Assembly (NCBI GenBank): GCA_009699025.1 | Contig: WLOZ01000013.1 | Coordinates: 1 to 15,349 of the forward strand | Source of the DNA: Actinomycetota bacterium | GTDB taxonomy: Bacteria; Actinomycetota; Actinomycetes; S36-B12; CAIYMF01 | Direction: 5' to 3' | Length of the DNA stretch: 15,349 bases | Shown: piece after piece, positions 1-7,007 of the stretch | How positions within the stretch are numbered: position 1 is the stretch's first letter | Layout: the number at the start of each line of letters is the position of its first letter | Position numbers and translations under genes: made by a program | The notes under the pieces: model-generated | Database searches by the model: none | Told to the model about the DNA's origin: nothing | The model's input: the letters and a program-made list of their open reading frames with translations, nothing else

Positions 1-2
1 CC

Positions 3-1154
3 GTCACCGACCTCACCACCACCGCCACCGCCATCAGCGCCGGAGGCCAGCACACGTGCGCGCTGCTCACCGGCGGCACCGTGCAGTGCTGGGGTGCCAA
101 CTACGCCGGTCAACTCGGCAACAACAGCACCACCGAGTCACACGTGCCCGTTACCGTCACCGGTATCACCACCGCTACCGCCATCACCGCCGATGGTGAT
201 GTCACGTGCGCAGTGCTCGCCGGCGGCGGGGCGCAGTGCTGGGGCGCCAACTGGGACGGCCAGCTCGGCAACAACAGCACCACCCAGTCAAACGTGCCAG
301 TCACCGTGACCGGCCTGACCACCGCCACCGCCATCACCACCGATGGCGACCAAACATGCGCGCTGCTCACTGGCGGCGCCGTGCAGTGCTGGGGCTGGGG
401 AGGTGCCGGCTCACTGGGCAACGGAATCAGGATCTTCTCAACGGTCCCGCTGACCGTGGGCTCGCCAGACACTCCCGCCCCGGTCGCGCGCGTCACCGCA
501 CCCACAGCAACCCTGCAAGCCTCCGCCGTGTTCACCGTGTCCTGGACTGCCACCGACCCGGTGGTTACAGACGACAGAACATCCGGGGTGGAGTACACGT
601 ACGTCATCGTCCGTAGCCAGCCCGCCAGCGGCGGCACGTTCACCACCTACTCTCCCTGGAAGTCGAACTCCACCGCCCGCACCGGGAGGTTCACCGGCAG
701 CCCCGGCACGCGCTACTGCTTCTCCACCCAAGCGCGTGACAACAACCTCAACACCAGTGCCTGGTCGGCCGAGAAGTGCACCACCATTCCCGTCGACGAG
801 CGCGCCCTCACCCGCAGCAGCAGCACCGCCTGGACCCGCACCACCTCGTCAGGCTGGATCGCCAGCACCGCCTCGACCACCACCCGCAAGGGCGCGAGCC
901 TGACCACCGCCTCCTCCGCCACCGTCCGCCAAATCGGCATCGTGGCCTGGCGCTGTCGCACCTGCGGCACGGTCGACCTTTACATCGGCACCAGCAAGGT
1001 CGGCACCCTCAACCTCTACAAGGCCGGCACCGCCACCCGCAGCCTGCTCACCCTCACCCGGTTCAAGGCCAACAAGACCGGCAAGGTGTCGGTGCGCGTC
1101 ACCACCAGCGGAAAGCTCGTCAAGATCGATGCCCTCGCCCTGAGCCGCACCTGA
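3..1154 (+). CDS. RCC1-repeat surface protein, C-terminal part (5' end outside window)
   Basis: The reading frame is open from base 3, so this is the 3' part of a longer gene; the GTG at 81 is internal, not a start. The first ~150 codons are RCC1-type repeats of 50 residues: QCWG recurs at exactly 150-nt steps (84, 234, 384), each followed by a G-x-LGN motif (GQLGNNSTT in two copies). The last copy is diverged and cut short. A fibronectin-III/Ig-like segment (about 475-790) and a Thr/Ser-rich C-terminal beta domain (about 800-1150) with a CRTC pair follow. RCC1 repeats form beta-propeller blades. In bacteria such repeats usually occur in secreted or surface proteins, but no signal peptide or anchor can be checked because the N-terminus is missing and the protein ends without a membrane anchor. 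The binding partner is unknown. The next gene is convergent. Confidence 0.85.
   Translation, partial: VTDLTTTATAISAGGQHTCALLTGGTVQCWGANYAGQLGNNSTTESHVPVTVTGITTATAITADGDVTCAVLAGGGAQCWGANWDGQLGNNSTTQSNVPVTVTGLTTATAITTDGDQTCALLTGGAVQCWGWGGAGSLGNGIRIFSTVPLTVGSPDTPAPVARVTAPTATLQASAVFTVSWTATDPVVTDDRTSGVEYTYVIVRSQPASGGTFTTYSPWKSNSTARTGRFTGSPGTRYCFSTQARDNNLNTSAWSAEKCTTIPVDERALTRSSSTAWTRTTSSGWIASTASTTTRKGASLTTASSATVRQIGIVAWRCRTCGTVDLYIGTSKVGTLNLYKAGTATRSLLTLTRFKANKTGKVSVRVTTSGKLVKIDALALSRT
84..460 (+). repeat. 150-bp tandem coding repeat (RCC1 blades)
   Basis: In-frame tandem repeat with a 150-base period. Units begin at about 84, 234 and 384, and an earlier unit enters from the left edge. The first two full units are very similar at DNA level (shared runs such as GGCAACAACAGCACCACC), while the third diverges after the CWG motif. 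This fits array growth by unequal recombination inside the gene. Confidence 0.8.
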
Positions 1155-1200
1155 CCTCCACACACCCGACGAACTGTGGGTGACCTTCTACGTCAGGGCT

Positions 1201-1227
1201 GCGGGTGGGAGCGGCCGAGACCACCGC
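1201..1227 (-). terminator. Possible weak terminator of the acyl-CoA dehydrogenase gene
   Basis: GCGGGTGG (1201-1208) can pair with CCACCGC (1221-1227), leaving one bulged G and a 12-nt loop, just past the stop codon at 1231-1233. There is no clear U-tract on the minus strand. It lies in the short gap between two convergent genes, where a terminator is expected, but the structure alone is weak. Confidence 0.25.
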
Positions 1228-1230
1228 GCA

Positions 1231-2376
1231 CTACAGTCCCATCGACTGCGCGATGATCACCTTCATGATCTCGTTGGTACCCCCGTAAATGCGCGACACC
1301 CGCGCATCGGCGAACATCTTGGCGATCGGGTACTCGCGCATGAAGCCGTATCCGCCGAAGAGCTGCAGGCATCGGTCCATCACCTCGCCCTGCAGGTCGG
1401 TGGCGAAGAGCTTCGCCTTGGCCGCATCGGCAGCGGTGAGCCGACCTCGATCGAGCTCCACGATGCCTCGATCGACCATTGCCCGGCCGGCCTCAACGTC
1501 GGCGGCCATATCGGCCAGCTCGAACTTGGTGTTCTGGAACGTGGCGATCGTCTTGCCGAATGCCGTGCGGTCGGTCACGTAGGCGACCGTTCGTTCAATG
1601 GCCATCTCGCACGTGCTGATCGCGCCCACGGCGATGGCTAGGCGCTCCTGAGGCAGGTTGCGGCCGAGGTACTCGAACCCCTTGCCCTCCTCGCCGAGGA
1701 GGTTGGACACCGGCACCCGCACCGAGTCGAAGAACAGTTCGGCGGTGTCGGTGGCCCACATGCCCAACTTGGCGAGCTTGCGACTGTGGTCGTAGCCCGG
1801 CATGCCGTCCTCGACCACCAGCAGGCTCAGGCCGCCACGACGGTCGTCGGATCGGCCGGTGCGACACACCACCACAGCGAGGTCAGCGTTCACGCCGCCG
1901 GTAATGAAGGTTTTCGAGCCGTTGACTACGTAGTGGTCTCCATCGCGCACCGCGGTGGTGGCGATGCCCGCGAGGTCGGAGCCGGTACCCGGCTCGGTCA
2001 TACCGATACACGACACGAGTTCGCCGCTGACCAGGCCTGGGAACCACCGCTGCCGCTGCTCGTCGTTGGCCAGCTCGAGGAAGTACGGCACCACGATGTC
2101 GAGGTGGAGGCCGATGCCGCCGAGGTGAATGGGCAGCCGCGCCAACTCCTCACCGAGGATCACGTTGTAGAGGAATGACGAAACGCCCGCGCCCCCGAAC
2201 TCCTCAGGAAACTGGATGCCAGTGGCACCCAGCTCGCCGAGCTGTTGGAACAGACTCTTCGGCGAGATACCGGCCTCTTCCCACGTGGTGAGGTGAGGCT
2301 CAATCTCCTTGGCACAGAAGTCGCGCAGAACTGCGCGGTACTCGTGGTGCTCGGGACCGAAGAGGTCGCGCTCCAT
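1231..2376 (-). CDS. Acyl-CoA dehydrogenase, long-chain (LCAD/ACADL) type
   Basis: FAD-dependent alpha,beta-dehydrogenation of acyl-CoA (beta-oxidation or branched-chain breakdown). The 381-residue length fits the family. The start at 2376 is an ATG with AAGGAG seven bases upstream; the frame stays open to 2469 but has no better start. Visible motifs: MTEPGTGSDLAG (126-137, FAD/substrate loop), RTAFGKTIATFQ (270-281), and the C-terminal FGGYGFMREYPIAK and RIYGGTNEIMK blocks. The Glu of the usual IYEGT motif is Gly here. LPQERLAIAVGAIS-TCE places a Glu at 257, as in long-chain and isovaleryl-type enzymes, whose catalytic base lies on helix G, so the enzyme is probably active. It appears monocistronic, with no other beta-oxidation gene beside it. 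A weak TACGCT -10 (2410-2415) may drive it. The exact substrate is unknown. Confidence 0.93.
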   Translation of the reverse strand: MERDLFGPEHHEYRAVLRDFCAKEIEPHLTTWEEAGISPKSLFQQLGELGATGIQFPEEFGGAGVSSFLYNVILGEELARLPIHLGGIGLHLDIVVPYFLELANDEQRQRWFPGLVSGELVSCIGMTEPGTGSDLAGIATTAVRDGDHYVVNGSKTFITGGVNADLAVVVCRTGRSDDRRGGLSLLVVEDGMPGYDHSRKLAKLGMWATDTAELFFDSVRVPVSNLLGEEGKGFEYLGRNLPQERLAIAVGAISTCEMAIERTVAYVTDRTAFGKTIATFQNTKFELADMAADVEAGRAMVDRGIVELDRGRLTAADAAKAKLFATDLQGEVMDRCLQLFGGYGFMREYPIAKMFADARVSRIYGGTNEIMKVIIAQSMGL

Positions 2377-2422
2377 AGCCTGCTCCTTGCGTGAAGTGGT
2401 GGTGCTCGCAGCGTAGAACAGT

Positions 2423-2454
2423 GTTGGCCCCCACCGCGAACGGTGAGGGCCAAC
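2423..2454 (-). terminator. Intrinsic terminator of the DUF3048 lipoprotein gene
   Basis: Long hairpin about 40 nt past the lipoprotein stop (2494): GTTGGCCC (2423-2430) pairs with GGGCCAAC (2447-2454) and CACCG (2432-2436) with CGGTG (2441-2445), around a CGAA loop. The single irregular pair is C2431/A2446 on the plus strand. In minus-strand RNA it becomes a G-U wobble, so the stem is unbroken only when transcribed on the minus strand. A modest U-rich stretch (TGTTCT) follows in that direction. Confidence 0.75.
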
Positions 2455-2493
2455 GGCTGTGACGTGCATCAGCCGCCGTATGCGGCGCAGACC

Positions 2494-3585
2494 TCACTCA
2501 GGCTTCGCGGGCTGCGGGAGAATCTCCACCCAGGTGTGTCCGGGCTTGACACCCAGCACCGCACCCGAGGCGTCGGTCAGCACCAGCGGGGCGTCGATGT
2601 TCGCGCGCGACCACGTGCCGCGGGTCTTGGTGCCGTCGCGCAGCAGCCACACGGTTCCGGTTCCCTCGAGGCTCACCACTGGCGTGGGGTTGCCCAGCAC
2701 GTCATGCAGCTGGGGGTCGTAGCTGATGGGCACCGACAGGATCACCACCGTGTCGGCCGTCAACTGCCCGGACTCTGTGTCCTCGTGCGGGCTGCCGTTC
2801 TGCGAGCGCTTCCACACCGACTTCGAGGCGCTCCACGTCCACTCGACACGGGTGCCTTCAAAGCGGATGCTGACGTCCTTGGTGGGCACGGCGCTGGCAG
2901 ACCGCGCATCGGAGAACGCGAAGGGCTGGTTGGGTGCGGTGTCGGGCGTGCCCTTCCTCGCGGCCCAAGCCCAGGCCTTCGTGGCACTGCCGAAGAGGGT
3001 GTGGTCACCGCTCTTGTCGGGGTTGCGCTCGAAGGTACCCGGCGCCGTGTTCCAGTCGTCGGCGATCAAGGTGGCTTTACTGTCGCGCTTGACCGGTCTG
3101 ATCTCATAGCGCGACGCGCCCGAGAACATCAGGATGCTGTTGCCCAGCATGCGGGCGATCTGGGCATCGATGGGTCGCGCCGAACGGATTGGTCCGACCA
3201 CGCCGGGGTCGACCGTGTTGAACACAGCGACCAACCTGGTGAGCCCACCCTCAACCGGCTCCTCGAACACGATGTCGGCCATTGGCACGCCGGTCTGGGG
3301 GAGGGCACCACCCACGTTGTCGATCTTCACCATCAGTGCTGGCCGGGTGGCGGGGGTTGTCTGCGCAAGCCCGGTGAGGGGGTGCTTCGCCAAAGCGAGG
3401 GGCGTGGGGGAGGGCGAGGGCGAAGGCGAGGGCGTCGGCGCAGGAGTCGTCACGCTTCCGCTCGCCGTGGCCGAGGGCGTCGATTCTGAGGGGGTCGACG
3501 AGCAGCCGGCCAGCGTCGCCGCAGCAACGAAAACCAGAGCGGGCAACGCAACGACTGAGACTCGAGAAGATCGCTGACAGATCAC
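2494..3585 (-). CDS. DUF3048 (YerB-like) lipoprotein
   Basis: A 363-residue secreted lipoprotein. The N-terminus has a basic start, a hydrophobic core and a lipobox LAGC (25-28, lipidated Cys28). A Pro/Ser/Thr linker (about 30-62, PSPSPSPSPTP) follows, coded by a GC-rich microsatellite near 3405-3440. The rest matches the DUF3048 family typified by Bacillus YerB: MVKIDNVGGALPQTGV, DIVFEEPVEGGLTR and GPIRSARPIDAQIA in the N-terminal domain, then a C-terminal domain ending in a conserved HTWVEI. Family function is not firmly known; it acts outside the cytoplasmic membrane. The start is GTG at 3585. No Shine-Dalgarno is seen, but TAACCT sits at -12 to -7, so the mRNA is probably leaderless. It diverges from the HisA-like gene across 66 bases and has its own terminator. 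Confidence 0.92.
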   Translation of the reverse strand: MICQRSSRVSVVALPALVFVAAATLAGCSSTPSESTPSATASGSVTTPAPTPSPSPSPSPTPLALAKHPLTGLAQTTPATRPALMVKIDNVGGALPQTGVPMADIVFEEPVEGGLTRLVAVFNTVDPGVVGPIRSARPIDAQIARMLGNSILMFSGASRYEIRPVKRDSKATLIADDWNTAPGTFERNPDKSGDHTLFGSATKAWAWAARKGTPDTAPNQPFAFSDARSASAVPTKDVSIRFEGTRVEWTWSASKSVWKRSQNGSPHEDTESGQLTADTVVILSVPISYDPQLHDVLGNPTPVVSLEGTGTVWLLRDGTKTRGTWSRANIDAPLVLTDASGAVLGVKPGHTWVEILPQPAKPE

Positions 3586-3591
3586 CTCTGG

Positions 3592-3597
3592 AGGTTA
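3592..3597 (-). promoter_or_regulatory. -10 box of a leaderless promoter (DUF3048 gene)
   Basis: The minus strand reads TAACCT, a TANNNT hexamer lying exactly -12 to -7 from the GTG start at 3585. In actinobacteria such a placement marks genes transcribed from the start codon itself. No -35 box is obvious. Confidence 0.5.
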
Positions 3598-3639
3598 TCC
3601 CGACTTGCACGTGGCCTACGCCATTGCCCGCCGCGTCGC

Positions 3640-3645
3640 TAGGCT
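3640..3645 (+). promoter_or_regulatory. -10 box of a leaderless promoter (HisA-like gene)
   Basis: TAGGCT (TANNNT) lies exactly -12 to -7 from the ATG at 3652, and there is no Shine-Dalgarno sequence between them. This predicts transcription starting at the A of ATG. It shares the 66-base divergent gap with the promoter of the lipoprotein gene. Confidence 0.5.
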
Positions 3646-3651
3646 TGGCGC

Positions 3652-4431
3652 ATGACACCTCGTCGTCCCACGTTCACCATCCTGGCCGGAGTCGAGATCG
3701 CCGGGGGCCAGCTCGCCACCCTGCACCACGGCCAGATCGACTCAACCCACACCTACGGAAGCCCCGCAGAAGCGGCCCGTCATTTCGTGGCCCAGGGCGC
3801 GCAGTGGCTGCATGTCGCCGACCTCGATGCCTCCGCCGGATCAGGTGACAACAGCGCCGTGGTGCGCGAGATCATCCGCGAATGCGGTCGAACGGCCCAC
3901 ATTCAACTCGTCGGTGGTATTCGCGACGCCGACAGCCTGCATGCCGCCCTCGCGACCGGAGCCCAGCGGGTAGTGCTCGACACCGTAGCGCTGACAGACC
4001 TCGCCTGGGTCGCCTCCGCCGTGGCAGAGCATCCCACCCGGATCTCGGTGGGCATCACCGCCGACGGGCACCGCGTGTTCGCACCCGGCTCGGCGCTGCA
4101 CGGCACAGACCTCAGCGCACTCGTCGAGCAGGTGTCCACCCTCGGCGCCCGCTCGTACCTCGTCTCCGACGTTGATGCCAAGGGGCTCCGCAAGTCGTCC
4201 GAGCGGCACTCCCTCGACGTCGTGTGCCACAGCCTGCACGGCCACGTCGTCTCCGACGGTGGCGTGTTCCGTCTCACCGACCTACACGCCCTCACCGAGC
4301 TGTCCTCCCGCGGACTTGAGGCCGCGGTGATCGACGCCGCGCTGTACACCGGTGGCTTCACCTACGCCGAGGCTGTCGCGGCAGTTCAGGAGCGCTTCGA
4401 CATGTTCTTCTGGGGCCCACCGCAGGCCTAG
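3652..4431 (+). CDS. HisA/PriA-like (beta/alpha)8-barrel protein, probably not a standard isomerase
   Basis: The 259 residues align along their length with HisA/PriA (phosphoribosylformimino-AICAR-P isomerase; PriA also serves tryptophan synthesis). Kept: HVADLDASAG (54-63), LVGGIRDADSLHAALATGA (86-104), and a late phosphate loop as SDGGV (201-205). Changed: the catalytic Asp of strand 1 (LLPAVD) is Glu15 in LAGVEI; the Arg of the strand-1 loop (Arg19 of M. tuberculosis PriA) is Thr23; the VGLD Asp is Thr136; the RGRGW loop has no Trp; and T-D-I-x-K-D-G-T is SDVDAKGL, keeping only the Asp (173). The fold and phosphate sites seem intact, but the known isomerase activity is doubtful. No his or trp genes are near, so an ordinary hisA probably sits elsewhere in the genome. 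The ATG at 3652 is probably leaderless. Confidence 0.85.
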   Translation: MTPRRPTFTILAGVEIAGGQLATLHHGQIDSTHTYGSPAEAARHFVAQGAQWLHVADLDASAGSGDNSAVVREIIRECGRTAHIQLVGGIRDADSLHAALATGAQRVVLDTVALTDLAWVASAVAEHPTRISVGITADGHRVFAPGSALHGTDLSALVEQVSTLGARSYLVSDVDAKGLRKSSERHSLDVVCHSLHGHVVSDGGVFRLTDLHALTELSSRGLEAAVIDAALYTGGFTYAEAVAAVQERFDMFFWGPPQA

Positions 4432-4444
4432 CTCACTGCTGAAG

Positions 4445-4492
4445 CCTGAGCGGTGCGTGTGTCATGGCGTGATTGTGACACGGCCCGTCAGG
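4445..4492. terminator. Hairpin between convergent genes (possible bidirectional terminator)
   Basis: GTGTCA (4459-4464) pairs with TGACAC (4476-4481). An outer CCTGA (4445-4449) can pair with TCAGG (4488-4492), which runs into the stop of the amidohydrolase gene. It lies in the 56-base gap between two convergent genes. There is no clear U-tract, so the terminator role rests mainly on position. Confidence 0.35.
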
Positions 4493-5810
4493 AACCCTCG
4501 TACACCACGGACCCCGCCAGCACGGTGGCCACGCAGTGGCCGCTGAACACCACGGCGTCAACGGGAGAGCCCACCTTGGGTGCGACCCCCATCACCGCGA
4601 AGTCGGCCTGGGCCCCGGGGTAGAGGGCGCCGTAGGGTGCCAGCCCAGCATTGTCGCCAACCCCCTCGATGGCGAGATGGCGGCCCATCGCTCGCGCACC
4701 TCCGTACGTGGCCGCGTACAGCAGCCTCACAGCGAGGTCAGCATTGTGGTAACCCTGCGCACGCGCCACGTCGAAGGCCGCCCGCACCTCGTCCAGTAGG
4801 TCGAGGCTCGGGCTTGATGCCAACGAGTCGGTGCCCAGGGCGATCGGTGAATTCTCGCGCAGGTAGTCGGCAATAGGCGGCACCCCGGACTGCAGGATTG
4901 CGTTGCTGCGGGGGCACAGGGCCACCGTCGTTGCGTGCACCCGAAGGAGGGCGCGGTCGGCCGCGTTGCAGTGCACGCCGTGGGCCACGTGAATCTGCGG
5001 GGTGAGGCAGCCGAGGTCAGCCACGAATCGCGTGGGGCTCACGCCCGCGCCACCATCGCGCACCAGAGAGAAGTCCCAGCCCGCCGCCCGAGCAGTGTCG
5101 GCAGAGGGGCCCGACCCAGTCGCGACAAACTGGGTCTCGGAATCGGCCTCGGCGAGGTGGATCTGCGAGCGCATTCCGCGCGCTCGGCCCATCGCGATGA
5201 TGTCGGCAAAGGGTGCGGGGTCGAGGGTGTAGATCGCATGCGCCATGGTGCCCAGCTCACGCCCGGGCGGTGCGTGGTCGAGTCGCTGCTCGAGCGCAGC
5301 TCGTCCCTGCGGCCAGTGAGCATCGTCGTAGCCGAATAGCTCGAGGTAGGAGATGCCTCCGACCCCGCTGTCTCCCACTGGCGCGATAGCAGGCTGATCG
5401 GTGACGTCGTCGGCCGTGCTCGTTGTGCCCGTGCTGAGCAGCATTTGCGCACCCGCCGCCGCCGACTCGGCCCAGTCTGCATCGGTGGTGCTACCCCGAC
5501 GTCGGATAACCTCCTCGATCCACTGCGGGAACGGAAGGTCGCCCGCAGCGAGGTCGCCGTACGACGTGTACTGCAGGTGGGTATGTGCGTTGACCAAGCC
5601 TGGGATTAGCACCCCCGACCAGTCACGCACCAGCGCAGTCGAGTCGCACGCTGCAAGGACAGCACTCGCAGGCCCGACCGCAACCACGATTCCAGCTTCG
5701 ACCGCAACCGCTCCTTCGCGAATGGGTGCGACGGGGCGGCCATACTCATCGGCCACGGGCAGCAGCCAGTCGGCACGGTGAACGGTGAGTGAGGTGTCAG
5801 GGGAGAGCAC
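4488..5810 (-). CDS. Metal-dependent amidohydrolase / deaminase (COG0402, SsnA/TrzA/MtaD type)
   Basis: A 440-residue cytosolic hydrolase with the usual small beta-sandwich (about 1-70 plus the C-terminus) around a TIM barrel. Metal and catalytic residues are all visible: NAHTHLQ (His76, His78), IHLAEADSE (His218, Glu221), HVAHGVHCN (His277, His280) and LGTDSLASS (Asp328). This set marks the subgroup that deaminates or dechlorinates N-heterocycles (guanine, cytosine, 5'-methylthioadenosine, aminofutalosine, s-triazines). Which of these is its substrate cannot be told; an aminofutalosine-deaminase-like role is possible, but no menaquinone gene is in view. The start is GTG at 5810, the only start codon near the N-terminus. 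There is no clear Shine-Dalgarno, and TACAGT lies at -13 to -8, which fits a leaderless gene. The betaine operon upstream ends in a strong terminator, so this gene is probably transcribed alone. Confidence 0.9.
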   Translation of the reverse strand: MLSPDTSLTVHRADWLLPVADEYGRPVAPIREGAVAVEAGIVVAVGPASAVLAACDSTALVRDWSGVLIPGLVNAHTHLQYTSYGDLAAGDLPFPQWIEEVIRRRGSTTDADWAESAAAGAQMLLSTGTTSTADDVTDQPAIAPVGDSGVGGISYLELFGYDDAHWPQGRAALEQRLDHAPPGRELGTMAHAIYTLDPAPFADIIAMGRARGMRSQIHLAEADSETQFVATGSGPSADTARAAGWDFSLVRDGGAGVSPTRFVADLGCLTPQIHVAHGVHCNAADRALLRVHATTVALCPRSNAILQSGVPPIADYLRENSPIALGTDSLASSPSLDLLDEVRAAFDVARAQGYHNADLAVRLLYAATYGGARAMGRHLAIEGVGDNAGLAPYGALYPGAQADFAVMGVAPKVGSPVDAVVFSGHCVATVLAGSVVYEGS

Positions 5811-5817
5811 GCCCTCG

Positions 5818-5823
5818 ACTGTA
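5818..5823 (-). promoter_or_regulatory. -10 box of a probable leaderless promoter (amidohydrolase gene)
   Basis: The minus strand reads TACAGT at -13 to -8 from the GTG start at 5810, one base off the usual -12/-7 spacing. No Shine-Dalgarno is present and no -35 box is clear. Confidence 0.4.
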
Positions 5824-5898
5824 GGGCACGGCTCAGGCTGCCCTCCACCTCAATTACAGGTCAGCCGAGGATCACGTCGGTGCACTGAGACCACAACG

Positions 5899-5934
5899 AA
5901 CGGTGGCCCACCCCCGAGAGGGTGAGCCACCGTT
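5899..5934 (-). terminator. Intrinsic terminator of the betaine operon
   Basis: Strong hairpin 24 nt past the stop of the binding-protein gene. AACGGTGGC (5899-5907) pairs with GCCACCGTT (5926-5934), and CACCC (5909-5913) with GGGTG (5920-5924), around a 6-nt loop. The only irregular pair, C5908/A5925, becomes a G-U wobble in minus-strand RNA, so the stem is continuous for the operon transcript. The following bases on the minus strand (TTCGTTGTGG) are moderately U-rich. Confidence 0.8.
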
Positions 5935-5957
5935 CATAAACGCTGTGGAACTAGTTG

Positions 5958-6974
5958 CTACTGCCCGATCCAGCCCTTGACCTGATCGGCGTGGGCGTCG
6001 ATCCACTTTTGCGCAGCCTCCGCCGGGTCGATGCCCGCCTCGATGTCGGCCGCTACACCGTTCTGGTCGGCATTTGTCCACGTGAAGTTCTGCATCAGTT
6101 GGGCAAAGGGGTCGCCCGAGTCGAGCAGCTTCGTGGTGGCGAGCTTCTTCAGCACGGTCTCGGGGTAATCAGTGAGTCCGCTCGCCGTGGTTGGGTCGGT
6201 CCAGTCGTTGGCAGGGAAGTTGATTCGCGCCAACTTGACCTTCGAGTTGAAGTTCTGCGGCTCGTACCAGTAGGCGAGCGCCGCCGTCTGGTTCTTGTCG
6301 GCCTTGGTGAGGATGTCGATGAGTGCGGCTTCCGAACCGGTGTTGATGGCCTTGAAGTTCAGCTTATTCGCCTCGATCATCTTCTCCCCGATCGTGGTGT
6401 ATCCGGGGGGACCCTCATACCAAGCTCCCTTGTCTCCCGACTCGGGGGTCTTGAAGAGGTCGGCGTACTTGTTGAGGTTCTTGCTGTCGGTGATGTCGGG
6501 GTACTTGTCGGCCATCCACTGCGGCACGTACATACCGATCAGGCCAACATTGCCGTTGGCGCCGATCTCCTTGATGGCGCCGCGCTGCACCCACTCGTCC
6601 CAGCGGCCGCCGCCCCAGTCCTCCATCACGGCGTCAACTGAGCCCGCCTCCATCGCGTCGTAGGTGGTGGCGCCTTCATCGAGGGTGGTCTGGGTAATGG
6701 TGCAGCCGAGGGACTCGGCCACGTTGGTAACCACCTGTGCCGACGCGGTGTACCCCGCCCAAGGGCTCATGGCGATGGCCCACTTGCCACACGCAGGCGC
6801 GGCCGGAGCCGACGAGGCCGGAGCCGACGAGGCCGGAGCCGACGAGGCCGGAGCCGACGAGGCCGGAGCCGACGAGGCTGCCGACCCGCTGTTAACGCTG
6901 CTGCCACAGGCAGCAAGCAACAGAGTGACACCTGTCGCCGCTGCGAGACCCAACTTGCCTGACGCAAACCTCAT
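5958..6974 (-). CDS. proX: Glycine betaine/quaternary amine ABC transporter binding lipoprotein (OpuAC/ProX type)
   Basis: Captures a quaternary ammonium compound outside the membrane and passes it to the permease encoded just upstream. The 338 residues begin with a lipoprotein signal, lipobox LAAC (20-23, Cys23), then a flexible linker holding five perfect SSAPA repeats (34-58), then an OpuAC-type domain (about 64-338). Aromatic residues likely to build the cation cage include Trp72 (SPWAGYT), Trp120, Trp125 and Trp128 (EDWGGGRWDEW), Trp153 and Trp236 (AYWYEP). Cys62 and Cys91 could form a disulfide. ATG at 6974 has AAGGGAT upstream. It is last in the operon, 130 bases after the permease gene, and a possible extra promoter in that gap could raise its level. 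The substrate (betaine, choline or another) cannot be settled from sequence. Confidence 0.93.
   Translation of the reverse strand: MRFASGKLGLAAATGVTLLLAACGSSVNSGSAASSAPASSAPASSAPASSAPASSAPAAPACGKWAIAMSPWAGYTASAQVVTNVAESLGCTITQTTLDEGATTYDAMEAGSVDAVMEDWGGGRWDEWVQRGAIKEIGANGNVGLIGMYVPQWMADKYPDITDSKNLNKYADLFKTPESGDKGAWYEGPPGYTTIGEKMIEANKLNFKAINTGSEAALIDILTKADKNQTAALAYWYEPQNFNSKVKLARINFPANDWTDPTTASGLTDYPETVLKKLATTKLLDSGDPFAQLMQNFTWTNADQNGVAADIEAGIDPAEAAQKWIDAHADQVKGWIGQ
6801..6875 (-). repeat. Five perfect 15-bp tandem repeats in the binding-protein linker
   Basis: The plus-strand unit GGCCGGAGCCGACGA occurs five times without a mismatch. On the coding strand each unit encodes one Ser-Ser-Ala-Pro-Ala block of the linker between lipid anchor and binding domain. 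Being a multiple of three, gain or loss of units changes linker length but not frame. Confidence 0.95.
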
Positions 6975-7007
6975 GCGAAAATCCCTTCGAAGACGGCCAT
7001 TGCGCTG

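Noticed and set aside
2443..3489. Plus-strand open frame (348 codons) opposite the DUF3048 gene
   Set aside because: Shadow frame in GC-rich DNA. Its end is a run of Arg/Gly made by the complement of the Pro/Ser linker, and the minus strand encodes a recognisable lipoprotein.
6801..6875. Short direct repeats resembling a CRISPR array
   Set aside because: The 15-bp units abut with no spacers, are in frame and encode the SSAPA linker of a lipoprotein.
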